From contig QCEM01000006.1 in assembly GCA_003280605.1 (NCBI GenBank), forward strand, positions 1-64,000: DNA of 64,000 bases. Direction: 5' to 3'. The notes below the pieces were generated by a model. The model was not told the DNA's origin. It did not search any database and worked only from the letters and a program-made list of their open reading frames with translations. Source of the stretch: SAR116 cluster bacterium AG-355-O21 (GTDB lineage Bacteria > Pseudomonadota > Alphaproteobacteria > Thalassobaculales > Thalassobaculaceae). Shown here piece after piece: positions 9,627-21,665 of the stretch. Every line of letters starts with the position of its first letter. Position 1 is the stretch's first letter. Position numbers and translations under genes: made by a program.

Positions 9627-10139
9627 ATGCCGTCATCTTGGGTCACGCGCTTCGCCGCCGAATTGGCTGCCGGCAGCCGCGCGCTTGATCTGGCCTGCGG
9701 TCATGGTCGCCATACGCGCTGGCTGCACGCTCGCGGCATGGACGTCACCTGCGTCGACCGTGATCTTTCCGGAATTGACGATTTAACGGCGGTAGCAGGC
9801 ATCGAGGCGATTCAGGCCGACCTTGAAAATGGCCCCGCATGGCCCCTTGGCGGGCGGCAATTCGATCTGGTTGTGGTCACCAATTATCTGCATCGACCGC
9901 TGTTTCCGGATATCTTAAATGCGGTCGATAAAAACGGTCTTTTGATTTACGAAACCTTTGCCGCCGGCAATGCCCAATTTGGCCGCCCTAAAAACCCTGA
10001 TTTCCTGCTACAATCAGGTGAATTAATGGCGCTTATGGATGCCCGGTTTGACGTTCTGGGATTTGCTGACCAAATGGTCCAAGAACCACGCCCGGCCGTG
10101 ATCCAGCACATCGCGGCCCGGCGGCGTGAAGCCCCTTAA
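9627..10139 (+). CDS. Small SAM-dependent methyltransferase
   Basis: A 170-residue class I methyltransferase. ALDLACGHGRHTRWLHARG is motif I, VTCVDRD is the acidic residue after strand 2, and DLVVVTNYLHRPLFPDIL is motif IV. A consensus GGAGGA ribosome-binding site 8 bases before the ATG of MPSSWVTRF fixes the start; the 36 residues added in the ORF track are unlikely. It resembles TehB/UbiE-like small methyltransferases, but the substrate cannot be read from sequence. It converges on secA, with about 90 bp between stop codons. Confidence 0.82.
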   Translation: MPSSWVTRFAAELAAGSRALDLACGHGRHTRWLHARGMDVTCVDRDLSGIDDLTAVAGIEAIQADLENGPAWPLGGRQFDLVVVTNYLHRPLFPDILNAVDKNGLLIYETFAAGNAQFGRPKNPDFLLQSGELMALMDARFDVLGFADQMVQEPRPAVIQHIAARRREAP

Positions 10140-10229
10140 CCAGCTATTTTTTATCGCTGAATGCGGCGCATACCCGGGGCCGTCGGCTTGGTGTCGTTTG
10201 ACCCGCGAAATGCTAAGCGCAAAGTCGCC

Positions 10230-12932
<2,703 letters not shown>

Positions 12933-13034
12933 GAAGACCCCATTGACTACAGTGATAAAAGCCCGCCGTGGATGCGGACCCTGACAGATAGGGGCAAGCG
13001 GCGAAGCTGTCAACGGCGCTGGCACGCATTCTCG

Positions 13035-14216
13035 CTAGTTACCGCCCTTCAGCACATTTTCTCGCAAGCGTTTCGCCACTTCCGGCATCTGCTCTGTCGG
13101 GGCGTTCGCATAGGCCAATCGCAGGCAATCTTCCTGACCGGCCCCAAAAAACGACCCCGGCAAACAAAGCAGATTGTGGTTCCGGGCAAGATTTTCGGCA
13201 ACTGTGCGAGCCGCCACGCCTGCAAACGGGTGGCGAACATAGGCAAAATAGGCGCCGGCCGAGATTAATTCATAACCAAGCTCATCGGCGGCAAAAATAG
13301 CTGTTAACGCCGCCCGCCGGCGATCCAACATCTGGCGTTTTTCCGCAACCCAGTCCCAAGCGACCGATAACCCCTCAAACGCCGCTTCTTGACCGATATG
13401 CCGCGCACAAATTGAAATCGTGTCCATCACTTTGGTCACAGCGGCAATCACGGCGGGACCGGCGATCAACGATCCAACCCGATAACCTGTCAGGCTGAAC
13501 ACCTTCGAGAAACTATACAGCTGCACAACTGTATCGCGCCAATTGGGATCACTGAACAAGCGATGGCGCGCGCCGTCCGGGGCAACAAAATCTTTATAGG
13601 TTTCATCAACGACCAGAGCCAGCCCATGGCGCCGACAAAGATCGGCAAAGCCGGCGATGACCGCCGGCGGATAAATCGCGCCGGTCGGATTATTCGGGGT
13701 GACGAGAACGATGGCACGGGTTCGCGGCGTGATCAGCGTCGCCGCTTGTTCCGGGTCCGGAACCCCGCCGCGATCGGCACGAAACGGCAAATCAACCGCA
13801 CAAACGCCTGTCATATCTAACCACATTTTGTGATTAAAATAATGCGGCACAGGCAAAATCACCTCGTCACCTTTGCCGGCCAGCGCCATCATTGCCAAAC
13901 AAAACGCCTGATTGCAGCCGGCCGAAATGAGGACATCCTCTGCGCTGATCGAACCGCCGTAAAACCCTGCCATGTGCGCGGCCAGGGCTTGGCGCAAATG
14001 CGGTAAGCCTCGAATTGCGGTGTACTGGGCGGTTGCAAACAGCTCGGCCTTGGCGGCCAAATGCGCCCGCAATGCCGGTGCCGGTGGATAGCTCGGGACC
14101 GCTTGGCAAAGGTCAAGCAGCGGCAGGTCAGGCGCAAAACTGCGGCCTGCAACCCAGCTCTGCGCTTCAGCAATCGGCGGTTCGACCGCCTGCTCCAATT
14201 GCGCATTTAAGTGCAT
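13035..14216 (-). CDS. Class I/II pyridoxal-phosphate aminotransferase
   Basis: A 393-residue fold-type I aminotransferase. AGCNQAFCLA forms the phosphate-binding start, VTPNNPTGAIYPP contains the conserved Asn, VVDETYKDF the Asp that contacts the pyridine nitrogen, and YSFSKVFSLTGYRVG the Schiff-base lysine. The C-terminal LRLAYAN contains the substrate carboxylate arginine. The substrate cannot be assigned; aspartate/aromatic or branched-chain types are both possible. I use the ATG at 14216, which has a GGGG ribosome-binding site 6-7 bases upstream; ATG ATG at 14234 is the alternative. The gap to the upstream EI gene is only about 45 bp, so it may belong to that operon. Confidence 0.85.
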   Translation of the reverse strand: MHLNAQLEQAVEPPIAEAQSWVAGRSFAPDLPLLDLCQAVPSYPPAPALRAHLAAKAELFATAQYTAIRGLPHLRQALAAHMAGFYGGSISAEDVLISAGCNQAFCLAMMALAGKGDEVILPVPHYFNHKMWLDMTGVCAVDLPFRADRGGVPDPEQAATLITPRTRAIVLVTPNNPTGAIYPPAVIAGFADLCRRHGLALVVDETYKDFVAPDGARHRLFSDPNWRDTVVQLYSFSKVFSLTGYRVGSLIAGPAVIAAVTKVMDTISICARHIGQEAAFEGLSVAWDWVAEKRQMLDRRRAALTAIFAADELGYELISAGAYFAYVRHPFAGVAARTVAENLARNHNLLCLPGSFFGAGQEDCLRLAYANAPTEQMPEVAKRLRENVLKGGN

Positions 14217-14260
14217 TTTAATCCCCGTCATCAAAATCGCTGAGCCGCGTAGGCGTGGTG

Positions 14261-16033
14261 TTATAGGGCGTCGATAAATTCATCCAGCAAGGTCGCAATC
14301 TGGGTTTCCTCAGATTGATCAAGAATTCCTTGGGCGCGGCGTGCGGCAATCGCGGCATCTAATTGCCGGATCCGTTGTTTGACACGCGGCAAACTATTTG
14401 GCGTCATCGACAATTGCCGTAAGCCCATGCCGATAAGCAGCGGCACAATGCGGGCGTTGCCTGCGACCTCACCGCAAACTGACACTGGAATACCACTGCG
14501 ATGGGCGGCATCAACAGTGTGTTGGATCAACCGTAAAACCGCAGGATGCAGCGGATCATATAGATCGGCAACCTGATCGTCACCGCGGTCGATGGCCAAG
14601 CAATACATCGTCAAATCATTGGTGCCGATGGCGAAAAAATCAACCTCACGGGCAAGGGAATCAGCGTTAATCGCCGCTGCCGGCACCTCAATCATGACGC
14701 CCAAAGGCGATAACGGATGTGCCATCTTTACTTTGCGACGACGCAACCGGCGCACGACTTTGGCCAGAATCTGACGCACCTGGCGAATTTGCCTAATCGA
14801 TGAAATCATCGGCAAGAGGATGCGCACCGGGCCATGCGCACTGGCCCGCATGATGGCCGCCAACTGCGTCTCCATCAATGCCGGTTCTTGCAAGGCCAAG
14901 CGGATCGCCCGCAACCCCAGCGCCGGATTTGGTCCGGCCGCAATCCGGTCACCCAGCGATGTGGCAAGCTTCTCGCCACCAACATCCAAGGTTCGGATCG
15001 TCACCGGCCGACCGTCGAGCGCATCAATAATATCGGCTAGGGCGCGATATTGTTCATCCTCGCTTGGCAGGTCCGGACGGTTCATAAATAAGAACTCAGT
15101 GCGCAGCAATCCAACCCCTTCGGCACCGGCTTGGCGCGCCGCCACAGCATCCCGGGGAAGTTCTAAATTCGCCTCCAACGTCACTTGCACCTGATCACGG
15201 GTTACCGCCGGCAGGTCACGCAGCCGCTTAAGTTGCCGGTTTAAGCGCCGGCGGGCCTCGATCCGGCGACGGTATTCGGCCAGGGTTTGCGCATCAGGAT
15301 GAATAATGACGGTGCCAGCATCACCATCAACAATGATTGGATCACTGGCACGCACCACCGGGATAATGCCCTGCACCCCGAGGGCGGCAGGCAACGCTAA
15401 CGAGCGGGCCATGATGGCGGTGTGACTATCGGTTCCGCCGAGGGTGGTCACTAAGCCGGCAATCATCGCCGGATCCATCAATGCTGTATCCGCAGGGCTC
15501 AGCTCCTCGGCGACAACCACACAGCCGCGCGGCAGGGATGTAAAGGCGGTATATTGACGATCCGTCAGCTGCAGCAATAACCGCAGACCAACATCGCGAA
15601 TATCCTCGGCACGGGCGGCCAAATAGGGATCTTCCATGGCCGAAAACGCCGCCGCTAACGCATGCACCCAGTCTTGAACCGCTGCTTCGGCATTGATTCC
15701 ACGTTCGTGAATACGGGTTTCGACGCCGCTGGTTAACCGTGCCGAGCTAACCATCCCGGCATGCGCCTCAAGCAACAGCAACAGATCATCGCCGGCATTA
15801 CGCGGCAATTCTTGGGCACGCTTGCGCAGCTTAGCGATTTGCGCCCGGGCTGCTTTTGCCGCTGCCCGAAAGCGCTCAATTTCGCGCCCGATACCGCTGC
15901 GGGCGATGCTATATTCCGGCACACTGCCGAGCGCCGGTTCAACCACATAGGCCGGACCAATCGCGATGCCGGTTGACACGCCGATACCGTTTATCACCTG
16001 CGTCGCTGTGCCGCTTGGCTCCTTAGTCTTCAT
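14261..16033 (-). CDS. ptsI: PTS enzyme I (phosphoenolpyruvate-protein phosphotransferase)
   Basis: A 590-residue enzyme I that takes phosphate from PEP and passes it to HPr. It begins directly with the EI N-domain (INGIGVSTGIAIGPA), so the GAF domain of PtsP/EI-Ntr is absent. The phosphohistidine site is GGTDSHTAIMARSLALPA (about 190-207). The PEP-binding C-domain has LLRTEFLFMNR, MIEVPAAAI and the active cysteine in VSVCGEVAGN. Its start overlaps the 3' end of the HPr gene by 11 bp. No EIIB or EIIC component is visible here, so the chain probably ends at EIIA and has a regulatory role, as described in other alphaproteobacteria. Confidence 0.93.
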   Translation of the reverse strand: MKTKEPSGTATQVINGIGVSTGIAIGPAYVVEPALGSVPEYSIARSGIGREIERFRAAAKAARAQIAKLRKRAQELPRNAGDDLLLLLEAHAGMVSSARLTSGVETRIHERGINAEAAVQDWVHALAAAFSAMEDPYLAARAEDIRDVGLRLLLQLTDRQYTAFTSLPRGCVVVAEELSPADTALMDPAMIAGLVTTLGGTDSHTAIMARSLALPAALGVQGIIPVVRASDPIIVDGDAGTVIIHPDAQTLAEYRRRIEARRRLNRQLKRLRDLPAVTRDQVQVTLEANLELPRDAVAARQAGAEGVGLLRTEFLFMNRPDLPSEDEQYRALADIIDALDGRPVTIRTLDVGGEKLATSLGDRIAAGPNPALGLRAIRLALQEPALMETQLAAIMRASAHGPVRILLPMISSIRQIRQVRQILAKVVRRLRRRKVKMAHPLSPLGVMIEVPAAAINADSLAREVDFFAIGTNDLTMYCLAIDRGDDQVADLYDPLHPAVLRLIQHTVDAAHRSGIPVSVCGEVAGNARIVPLLIGMGLRQLSMTPNSLPRVKQRIRQLDAAIAARRAQGILDQSEETQIATLLDEFIDAL

Positions 16034-16304
16034 AAAACTTACTCTCGACCAGGCCCTGGACGGCAGTCAAGGCAGCGGCGGCATCAACGCCTTCGGCACG
16101 CACATTGATGGTCGAACCTGGTGCCGCCGCAAGCAACATTAATCCCATGATCGAACAGGCCGAGACCGAGATATCATTGCGCGAAACCGTTAATTGCGAT
16201 TGGAAGCCTTCGGCAAGTTTACAAAGCTTTGCTGCGGCGCGCGCATGCAGGCCGCGCTGATTGGTGATGGTCAGCTCACTTTCAACAACCAAACTGCCAA
16301 CCAT
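16023..16304 (-). CDS. ptsH: HPr phosphocarrier protein
   Basis: A 93-residue HPr. The EI-phosphorylated histidine is in NQRGLHARAAAKL (residues 15-27). The serine target of HPr kinase is in SVSACSIMGLMLL (about residues 47-59), and a kinase gene lies 1.4 kb upstream on the same strand. The last 11 bp overlap ptsI and the start abuts the EIIA gene. Its phosphorylation state on His versus Ser would integrate PEP supply with HprK activity. Confidence 0.95.
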   Translation of the reverse strand: MVGSLVVESELTITNQRGLHARAAAKLCKLAEGFQSQLTVSRNDISVSACSIMGLMLLAAAPGSTINVRAEGVDAAAALTAVQGLVESKFYED

Positions 16305-16732
16305 TAGTGATCGCCTTCCATCAGTTTTGAGGCGATGCGGATATATTTCCGGCCTGCTTGCTCGGCGGCCGCCGCCGCTTCCGCCAAAGTCTCCGCGTCG
16401 CGCATGCTGACCAGCTTGATCAGCATCGGCAAATTAACACCGGCAATAATTTCAACCACCGCTCGGTCCATGATGGAAATGGCCAGGTTAGAGGGCGTGC
16501 CGCCGAACATATCGGTCAACACAATCACACCACGGCCGCAGTCAACCGCTTGCACGGCGGCAAAAATATCGCGGCGGCGGTCCTCCATGTCGTCATCAGC
16601 TTCGATACACACCGTGGCCACCCCCGACAATGGCCCCACCACATGTTCTAAAGCGGCCTGCAAGGCGGCAGCAAGTTGTCCGTGGGTGACGAGAACCAGT
16701 CCAATTGGCTGCGTGATGTCATCATCTGCCAT
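16304..16732 (-). CDS. PTS EIIA component, mannose/fructose type
   Basis: A 142-residue EIIA of the Man family. The phosphohistidine is in LVLVTHGQLAAAL (about residues 12-24). VIVLTDMFGGTPSNLAI is the other characteristic motif, with the catalytic-site Asp. In alphaproteobacteria this stand-alone EIIA receives phosphate from HPr and acts on regulatory partners instead of a sugar permease. The stop codon overlaps the HPr start region, so it is translated with ptsH. It lies about 35 bp downstream of rapZ. Confidence 0.93.
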   Translation of the reverse strand: MADDDITQPIGLVLVTHGQLAAALQAALEHVVGPLSGVATVCIEADDDMEDRRRDIFAAVQAVDCGRGVIVLTDMFGGTPSNLAISIMDRAVVEIIAGVNLPMLIKLVSMRDAETLAEAAAAAEQAGRKYIRIASKLMEGDH

Positions 16733-16768
16733 GCAAATACCCTAATCATGATCTGACCGCCAAAAGCT

Positions 16769-17671
16769 TCACATCGGCAATGGCGACGCTGTTGTCATTA
16801 CCCCAAGCTCTCGGTGGTGCACGGTGACAGGCAATCCTTGTGCTATCAACCATTTTGCAAGCGATTCAGCAACGTGAACGGAACGATGCTGGCCGCCGGT
16901 ACAGCCGATTGCGAACGTCAGATAGCTTTTACCTTCAGCCCGAAAGCGCGGCAATAAAGGTGATAAAAACCCCGTAAGGCGATCATAGAAGGCCTCGAAA
17001 TCCGGGTCCTCTCGAATATACGCGGCAACTGCCGGATCGCGGCCATCAAGCGGTTTCAGCACTGGATCGTAATGTGGATTACGCAAAAACCGCATGTCAA
17101 AAACCAAGTCCGCTTCCCGCGGCAAGCCGCCGCGATAGGCGAAGGACACGACTCGGACACGCATATGCTGTGCGCCGTCAAGGGCCATCCGGCCGACAAC
17201 GTCAGCACGCAAATCAACGACCGACATCTGCGTGGTATCAATGATGTCATCGGCACACAGCCGCAGCGGTGCAAGGGCCAAGCGCTCAATCTGGATGCCG
17301 TCACCAACCGGCCGTTCCAACGCCAACGGGTGCACCCGGCGGGTTTCGGTGAAACGCTGCATCAGCACGTCGTCATCGCATTCCAAGAACACCACATGCA
17401 GGCTCATCTCGGCCGATTGTCGGTAGCGGTCGATCAGTTCTGCCATTTTGCCCGCATTAAAACCGCGGGCGCGCACATCGACGCCCACCGCCAACGAGAC
17501 CGACTGCGTTGCCGTCGCCGATTGTAACAAGGCCGGCATCATCGCTTGCGGCAAGTTGTCGACGGATTCATAGCCATGATCTTCAAGCATCTTTAACACC
17601 GTTGTCCGGCCCGCACCGGACAGGCCGGTCACCAAAACAACCCGCGACTTTTGCGCCTCCCGCTGGCTCAT
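16769..17671 (-). CDS. rapZ: RNase adapter protein RapZ
   Basis: A 300-residue RapZ/YvcJ-family protein. A P-loop VLVTGLSGAGRTTVLKMLEDHGYESVDNLP is at residues 12-41, and the C-terminal domain has FAIGCTGGQHRSVHVAESLA, the conserved Cys and His region involved in binding glucosamine-6-phosphate and RNA in E. coli RapZ. The start overlaps the hprK stop by 4 bp (ATGA). Its position between HPr kinase and PTS components is conserved in alphaproteobacteria. Whether it controls an RNase or small RNA here is inferred only from the family. Confidence 0.94.
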   Translation of the reverse strand: MSQREAQKSRVVLVTGLSGAGRTTVLKMLEDHGYESVDNLPQAMMPALLQSATATQSVSLAVGVDVRARGFNAGKMAELIDRYRQSAEMSLHVVFLECDDDVLMQRFTETRRVHPLALERPVGDGIQIERLALAPLRLCADDIIDTTQMSVVDLRADVVGRMALDGAQHMRVRVVSFAYRGGLPREADLVFDMRFLRNPHYDPVLKPLDGRDPAVAAYIREDPDFEAFYDRLTGFLSPLLPRFRAEGKSYLTFAIGCTGGQHRSVHVAESLAKWLIAQGLPVTVHHRELGVMTTASPLPM

Positions 17672-18090
17672 TGATTGCCTCGCACGAAGGCCAGACCTCG
17701 GCGCACCTTGGCCGGCGCCGAGGCCTCAAAAGCAGCCAGGGCAAGCAGCGGCACATCAATGTCCAGGTAACGACAGCTGCCGATCTCGGGAAACCTGATG
17801 ACTTGTTCTGCGGGGATCAAATCAATGACCAAAAATAGCGGGGCCTGAGCAACCGCGGTAACCGGCACAATCCCAATCCCGCGAATTTCGAGTTGCCCGC
17901 TTAACAGATCCGGGGGCCGGACAATCAGCTGATCGCCCATGCGCGACAGCTGCAACTGATCATCGCCAACCAACATCGCCCCACTGTCGATGAGACGTAA
18001 CGCAAGATCAGATTTACCACTGCCGGATGGTCCCCGCAGCAGCACCCCGTCACCGTCGATCGCAATGCAGGTTCCGTGAACCCGTTCCAT
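17668..18090 (-). CDS. hprK: Short HPr kinase/phosphorylase (C-terminal domain only)
   Basis: A 140-residue protein equal to the catalytic domain of HprK, without the N-terminal domain found in Firmicutes. Walker A is LLRGPSGSGKSDLALRLI, followed by LVGDDQ with the catalytic Asp pair, and ELRGIGIVPV-like IEIRGIGI. The short form is normal in alphaproteobacteria. The ORF track starts at a TTG at 18141; I choose the ATG of MERVHGTCIAIDGDG, which fits family N-termini and has GAAGG upstream. It would phosphorylate HPr on Ser. It lies about 105 bp after chvG and overlaps rapZ by 4 bp. Confidence 0.9.
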   Translation of the reverse strand: MERVHGTCIAIDGDGVLLRGPSGSGKSDLALRLIDSGAMLVGDDQLQLSRMGDQLIVRPPDLLSGQLEIRGIGIVPVTAVAQAPLFLVIDLIPAEQVIRFPEIGSCRYLDIDVPLLALAAFEASAPAKVRRGLAFVRGNQ

Positions 18091-18195
18091 CAACCACGTA
18101 CCTTCGTTTACCACGGCACATCCGCGCACCAAGACGTGCAAGCATAGCGCAATTCGACCTCTGATTTAACTGCAGATTTTTGTCGTCTTGGCCGG

Positions 18196-19854
18196 TCACA
18201 TTTTGTTTGCCGGGAGCCGCGGCAATTGAATAACAAAACGCGCACCGCGAACCGTCCCCATTGAGTCAAGCCGGTTCTCGGCCCAAATCCGGCCGCCGTG
18301 GGCAGCAATAATCTGGGCCGAAATGCTTAGTCCAAGGCCGGAGTGTATGCCAAACTTCTCATCGGTCGGCCGCTCACTGTAAAACCGCTCAAAAATCGCT
18401 TGTAGTTTGGCTGCCGGAATCCCCGGTCCTTCATCATCGACGGTGATTCTGACGCTTTCAGCATCACCGCCCAGCGTTACGGTAATGATCGCATCAACCG
18501 GTGAAAAGCTGATGGCGTTGGTGATAAGGTTGCGTAGGATTTGCATCAAGCGATTCTCATTGCCGCCGACCAGCGCCTGCGTATCGGCATCAATCTGACA
18601 GACAAGCTGCGGCCGGGTCATGTCATGGGTGGCCTGATAAACATCGGCTAGCGTGGTCGCCATGGCCACCAGATCGACCGTTTGGAAGTCTTCACGGCCC
18701 ATCTCCGCATCGATGCGCGAGGCATCTGAAATATCGCTGATCAAGCGATCAAGGCGTTGCACGTCATCAAGGATAATGGTCATCAATTTATGCCGCTGCG
18801 CCGGGTCCTCGACGCGGGCGACCGTTTCAACGGCGCTGCGCAGCGAGGTTAACGGGTTTTTAATCTCATGCGCGACATCGGCGGCAAATCGTTCAATGGC
18901 GTCAATCCGCTCACTCAGGGCCTGTGTCATTGCCCGCAGGGCCGTCGATAAATCACCAATTTCATCATGGCGACTGCCAAGATCGGGGATTTCGGCGCCA
19001 AGCTGGCGGCCGGCGCGGACCACTTCTGCCGCCCGCGCCAATCGTTGCACCGGCCGGATAATGCTGCTCGCAAGATATAAGGAGAGGAGCACGGTAATCC
19101 CAAAAACAACTGCGAAGACACCAAGGATTTCAATCCGAACCGCCCGCACGGCCTGATCAATGTCACGGCCTTCCATGGACAGCATAAGCGCACCCATAAC
19201 CGCCTTATACGACTGCACCGGCACTGCCACACTGAGCAGCAATTCACCGCTTTCCGTCAGCCGCACACGCGCCCCGCCCTCGCCGCCCAGGGCACGGCGC
19301 ACTTCCTGGTAATCATTGGCAATCTGGTCCACCCGTTCACGATAGCGCGGAATCTCCGAGCGGCGTGGTAACCAATTAACCAGGCCGGAGAAGAAATCGA
19401 CCGCGAAGCGTTCAAAATCACTTCGGTCAATGGGCGCTTGAAGTGGCCGAACCCGGACCGCACCGCCAGGGCCACGCAACAGCGAACTATCGGCCAATAA
19501 GCGGCCATCGGGGGCGAAAATACGCACCCGCGTGCCCACCGTCGGGGCCAGCCGGCGCACCAAGCGGCGCACTGTTATGGCCGAAAGCCGCTGTTCGTCT
19601 TGCAGCTGGCGATCAATGGCCAATTCCGCCAAAGCCTGGGCAAACACCTTGCCTTGACGGCTGATTGCCCCAAGCTCGGCTTTGATTAAGCTATTTTGAT
19701 AACGATCAAGATACAACACCCCGACGAACAGGATCGCCACCGCGAATAAATTTATCGCCAGAATCCGCAGGGTTAGGCGCGACAACACGCCACGGCGTGC
19801 AGATTGATTGCCGGCCCGGGTCAACTGCGGCGGTGCATTTTGGCTGGCCGTCAC
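18196..19854 (-). CDS. chvG: Sensor histidine kinase ChvG/ExoS type
   Basis: A 552-residue inner-membrane kinase. One membrane segment lies at about 27-50 (LRILAINLFAVAILFVGVLYL), a periplasmic sensor domain at about 50-245, and a second segment at about 250-272, followed by a HAMP region. The phospho-acceptor H-box is ADVAHEIKNPLTSLRSAVE, and the ATPase domain has NRLMQILRNLITNAI, DDEGPGIP and HSGLGLSISAQIIAAHGG. In rhizobia and Agrobacterium ChvG senses acid and envelope conditions and is held by periplasmic ExoR; no exoR gene is in this window. It is 25 bp downstream of chvI and followed by hprK. Confidence 0.93.
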   Translation of the reverse strand: MTASQNAPPQLTRAGNQSARRGVLSRLTLRILAINLFAVAILFVGVLYLDRYQNSLIKAELGAISRQGKVFAQALAELAIDRQLQDEQRLSAITVRRLVRRLAPTVGTRVRIFAPDGRLLADSSLLRGPGGAVRVRPLQAPIDRSDFERFAVDFFSGLVNWLPRRSEIPRYRERVDQIANDYQEVRRALGGEGGARVRLTESGELLLSVAVPVQSYKAVMGALMLSMEGRDIDQAVRAVRIEILGVFAVVFGITVLLSLYLASSIIRPVQRLARAAEVVRAGRQLGAEIPDLGSRHDEIGDLSTALRAMTQALSERIDAIERFAADVAHEIKNPLTSLRSAVETVARVEDPAQRHKLMTIILDDVQRLDRLISDISDASRIDAEMGREDFQTVDLVAMATTLADVYQATHDMTRPQLVCQIDADTQALVGGNENRLMQILRNLITNAISFSPVDAIITVTLGGDAESVRITVDDEGPGIPAAKLQAIFERFYSERPTDEKFGIHSGLGLSISAQIIAAHGGRIWAENRLDSMGTVRGARFVIQLPRLPANKM

Positions 19855-19879
19855 CAGCTGGCTCCTTTTACTGCCTTAT

Positions 19880-20581
19880 TCAATCGCTCTCTCGGTAGCG
19901 ATATCCGACCCCGTATAGTGTCTCGATTTCATTGAAGGCGGAATCGACGGCCCGAAGCTTGCGGCGGATCCGTTTGATATGGCTATCGATTGTGCGGTCA
20001 TCAACATAGATCGAGTCGCCATAGGCAGCATCCATCAACTGATCGCGATTCTTAACATGGCCGGGACGCATCGCAAGGCTTTTTAGAATCAAAAACTCCG
20101 TCACCGTGAGCGCCACCGGCCGCCGGTTCCAGGTGCAAAGATGTCGGGCACCATCCAGCAGTAAAGCACCACGATTTAAGACCGTCTCGGCATTTGGGTC
20201 AGCGTCGTCTAAGGCCATATCTTGGCGCCGCAGCAGCGCCCGAATGCGTTCGATCAGCAAGCGTTGGGAAAAAGGTTTTTTGATGTAATCATCGGCCCCC
20301 ATACGCAGTCCGAGAACCTCATCAACTTCATCATCTTTCGAGGTTAAGAAAATCACCGGCAAGCTGGAGTCGCGGCGAATCCGTTGCAGCAATTCCATGC
20401 CGTCCAAGCGCGGCATTTTGATATCAAGAATGGCCAGATCAACAGGCTGCTGATCAAGGCCACGGAGCGCGTCCTCGCCATCTTTGTATGTTTGAACGCT
20501 AAACCCTTCAGCCTCTAATGCGATTGCTACAGAAGCTAGAATATTTTGGTCATCATCAACCAAGGCGATGCGATTCGTCAT
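19880..20581 (-). CDS. chvI: Response regulator ChvI
   Basis: A 233-residue OmpR/PhoB-type regulator. The receiver domain has [10 protein letters not shown], the phospho-acceptor Asp in [17 protein letters not shown], and the lysine in [10 protein letters not shown]. The winged-helix DNA-binding domain carries [29 protein letters not shown] and [21 protein letters not shown]. It is the partner of ChvG, encoded 25 bp downstream, and heads the minus-strand operon that continues through hprK and the PTS genes. About 180 bp separate it from the divergent HugZ-like gene. Confidence 0.95.
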   Translation of the reverse strand: MTNRIALVDDDQNILASVAIALEAEGFSVQTYKDGEDALRGLDQQPVDLAILDIKMPRLDGMELLQRIRRDSSLPVIFLTSKDDEVDEVLGLRMGADDYIKKPFSQRLLIERIRALLRRQDMALDDADPNAETVLNRGALLLDGARHLCTWNRRPVALTVTEFLILKSLAMRPGHVKNRDQLMDAAYGDSIYVDDRTIDSHIKRIRRKLRAVDSAFNEIETLYGVGYRYRESD

Positions 20582-20762
20582 GGCCCCTTGTTCTCCCTTT
20601 CGCGCGGCAGGTCGTGCTGTCGCAGTATTGCCATCATAGCCGTGATTAGGGCAATGCTAAGGCAGGATCATGGCGGTTTTGGCCGCAGGCAATGCTGGTT
20701 TATTGCCAATCCGCTAACCATATCATGTCCGGTCCCCGACCGATGGCCAAAAATAGAAAGCT

Positions 20763-21578
20763 ATGGCGATGCCGAAAACACCTTCCGAAAACCCAGCAAG
20801 TGAGCGCGACAATGTTGCGATTGCCCGCCACCTGCTGCGGGCCGCAGAAACAGCGGTTCTGTCGACCCGGTTGGCGGAGCATCCCGCCGACGAACACCGC
20901 GCGACGGTTGCAAACTTTCCCTATGGCTCGCTGGTTCTGACAGCCTGTACCCAGGCAGGGGCGCCGCTGATGCTGCTTTCCGATCTTGCCGAGCATTGCC
21001 AAAATCTGGCGGCCGATGACCGGGCCTGCCTTTTGTTTGACGGCACACTTGATCATGATGATCGGCTTGCGGGGCCGCGCCTCAGCGTGCTTGGCCGACT
21101 GACAAAAACGACGGATCCCGCTGCTACCAATCGTTTCCTGCGGCGGCATCCAAACGCGTCGATATACGCCGATTTCAAGGATTTTAACTTCTACACATTG
21201 CACATCGAGCAAGCACATTTAGTCGCCGGGTTTGGACGCATCCAATGGCTCAGCGCGGCAGAGCTTGCGATCCCGCCCATCGCCGCCCTGGCGACCACAG
21301 AAGGCGAGGCCGAGGTGATCGCTCACATGAACGACGATCATCCGGCGGCAATCTTAGCCTATGCGGAAGACCTGTTGGGCCAACAACCCAACGACTGCCG
21401 GATGATCGGCTGCGACAGCGGCGGCTTTGATCTGCGCTGCGACAAAAAGTTATTGCGCCAGAGTTTTGCCACACCGGCGGCTGATTTGACCGGCTTGCGA
21501 GAGAATTTTATGGCGCTTTCACAGCACTTAAGCAGGCGTCAAGAAACCCGCAACGGCAATCATGACCAGGTGGAATGA
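20763..21578 (+). CDS. HugZ-like pyridoxamine 5'-phosphate oxidase-related protein
   Basis: A 271-residue protein with an N-terminal split-barrel flavin/haem-binding domain (about 15-165: RHLLRAAETAVLSTRL, GSLVLTACTQAGAPLMLLSDLAEH, NLAADDRACLLFDG) and a C-terminal DUF2470 domain (EVIAHMNDDHPAAILAYAEDLLG). This layout is that of HugZ/HutZ-like haem utilisation proteins and of many uncharacterised PPOX-type proteins. No haem uptake genes are nearby, so haem breakdown is uncertain. It lies between divergent chvI and downstream pckA, an arrangement seen in several alphaproteobacteria. Confidence 0.83.
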   Translation: MAMPKTPSENPASERDNVAIARHLLRAAETAVLSTRLAEHPADEHRATVANFPYGSLVLTACTQAGAPLMLLSDLAEHCQNLAADDRACLLFDGTLDHDDRLAGPRLSVLGRLTKTTDPAATNRFLRRHPNASIYADFKDFNFYTLHIEQAHLVAGFGRIQWLSAAELAIPPIAALATTEGEAEVIAHMNDDHPAAILAYAEDLLGQQPNDCRMIGCDSGGFDLRCDKKLLRQSFATPAADLTGLRENFMALSQHLSRRQETRNGNHDQVE

Positions 21579-21665
21579 CAGCCAGCATGACAGTTTGATT
21601 GCATTTTACTCTCAAGCCTCCTATTCAACTTTGGTATGGGTAGGGTTGGGAATTAGGAGATCAAG

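Noticed and set aside
20700-21218. 172-residue minus-strand ORF overlapping the HugZ-like gene
   Set aside because: It would be antisense to the HugZ-like protein and lacks motifs; the gap before chvI is better explained as promoter DNA.
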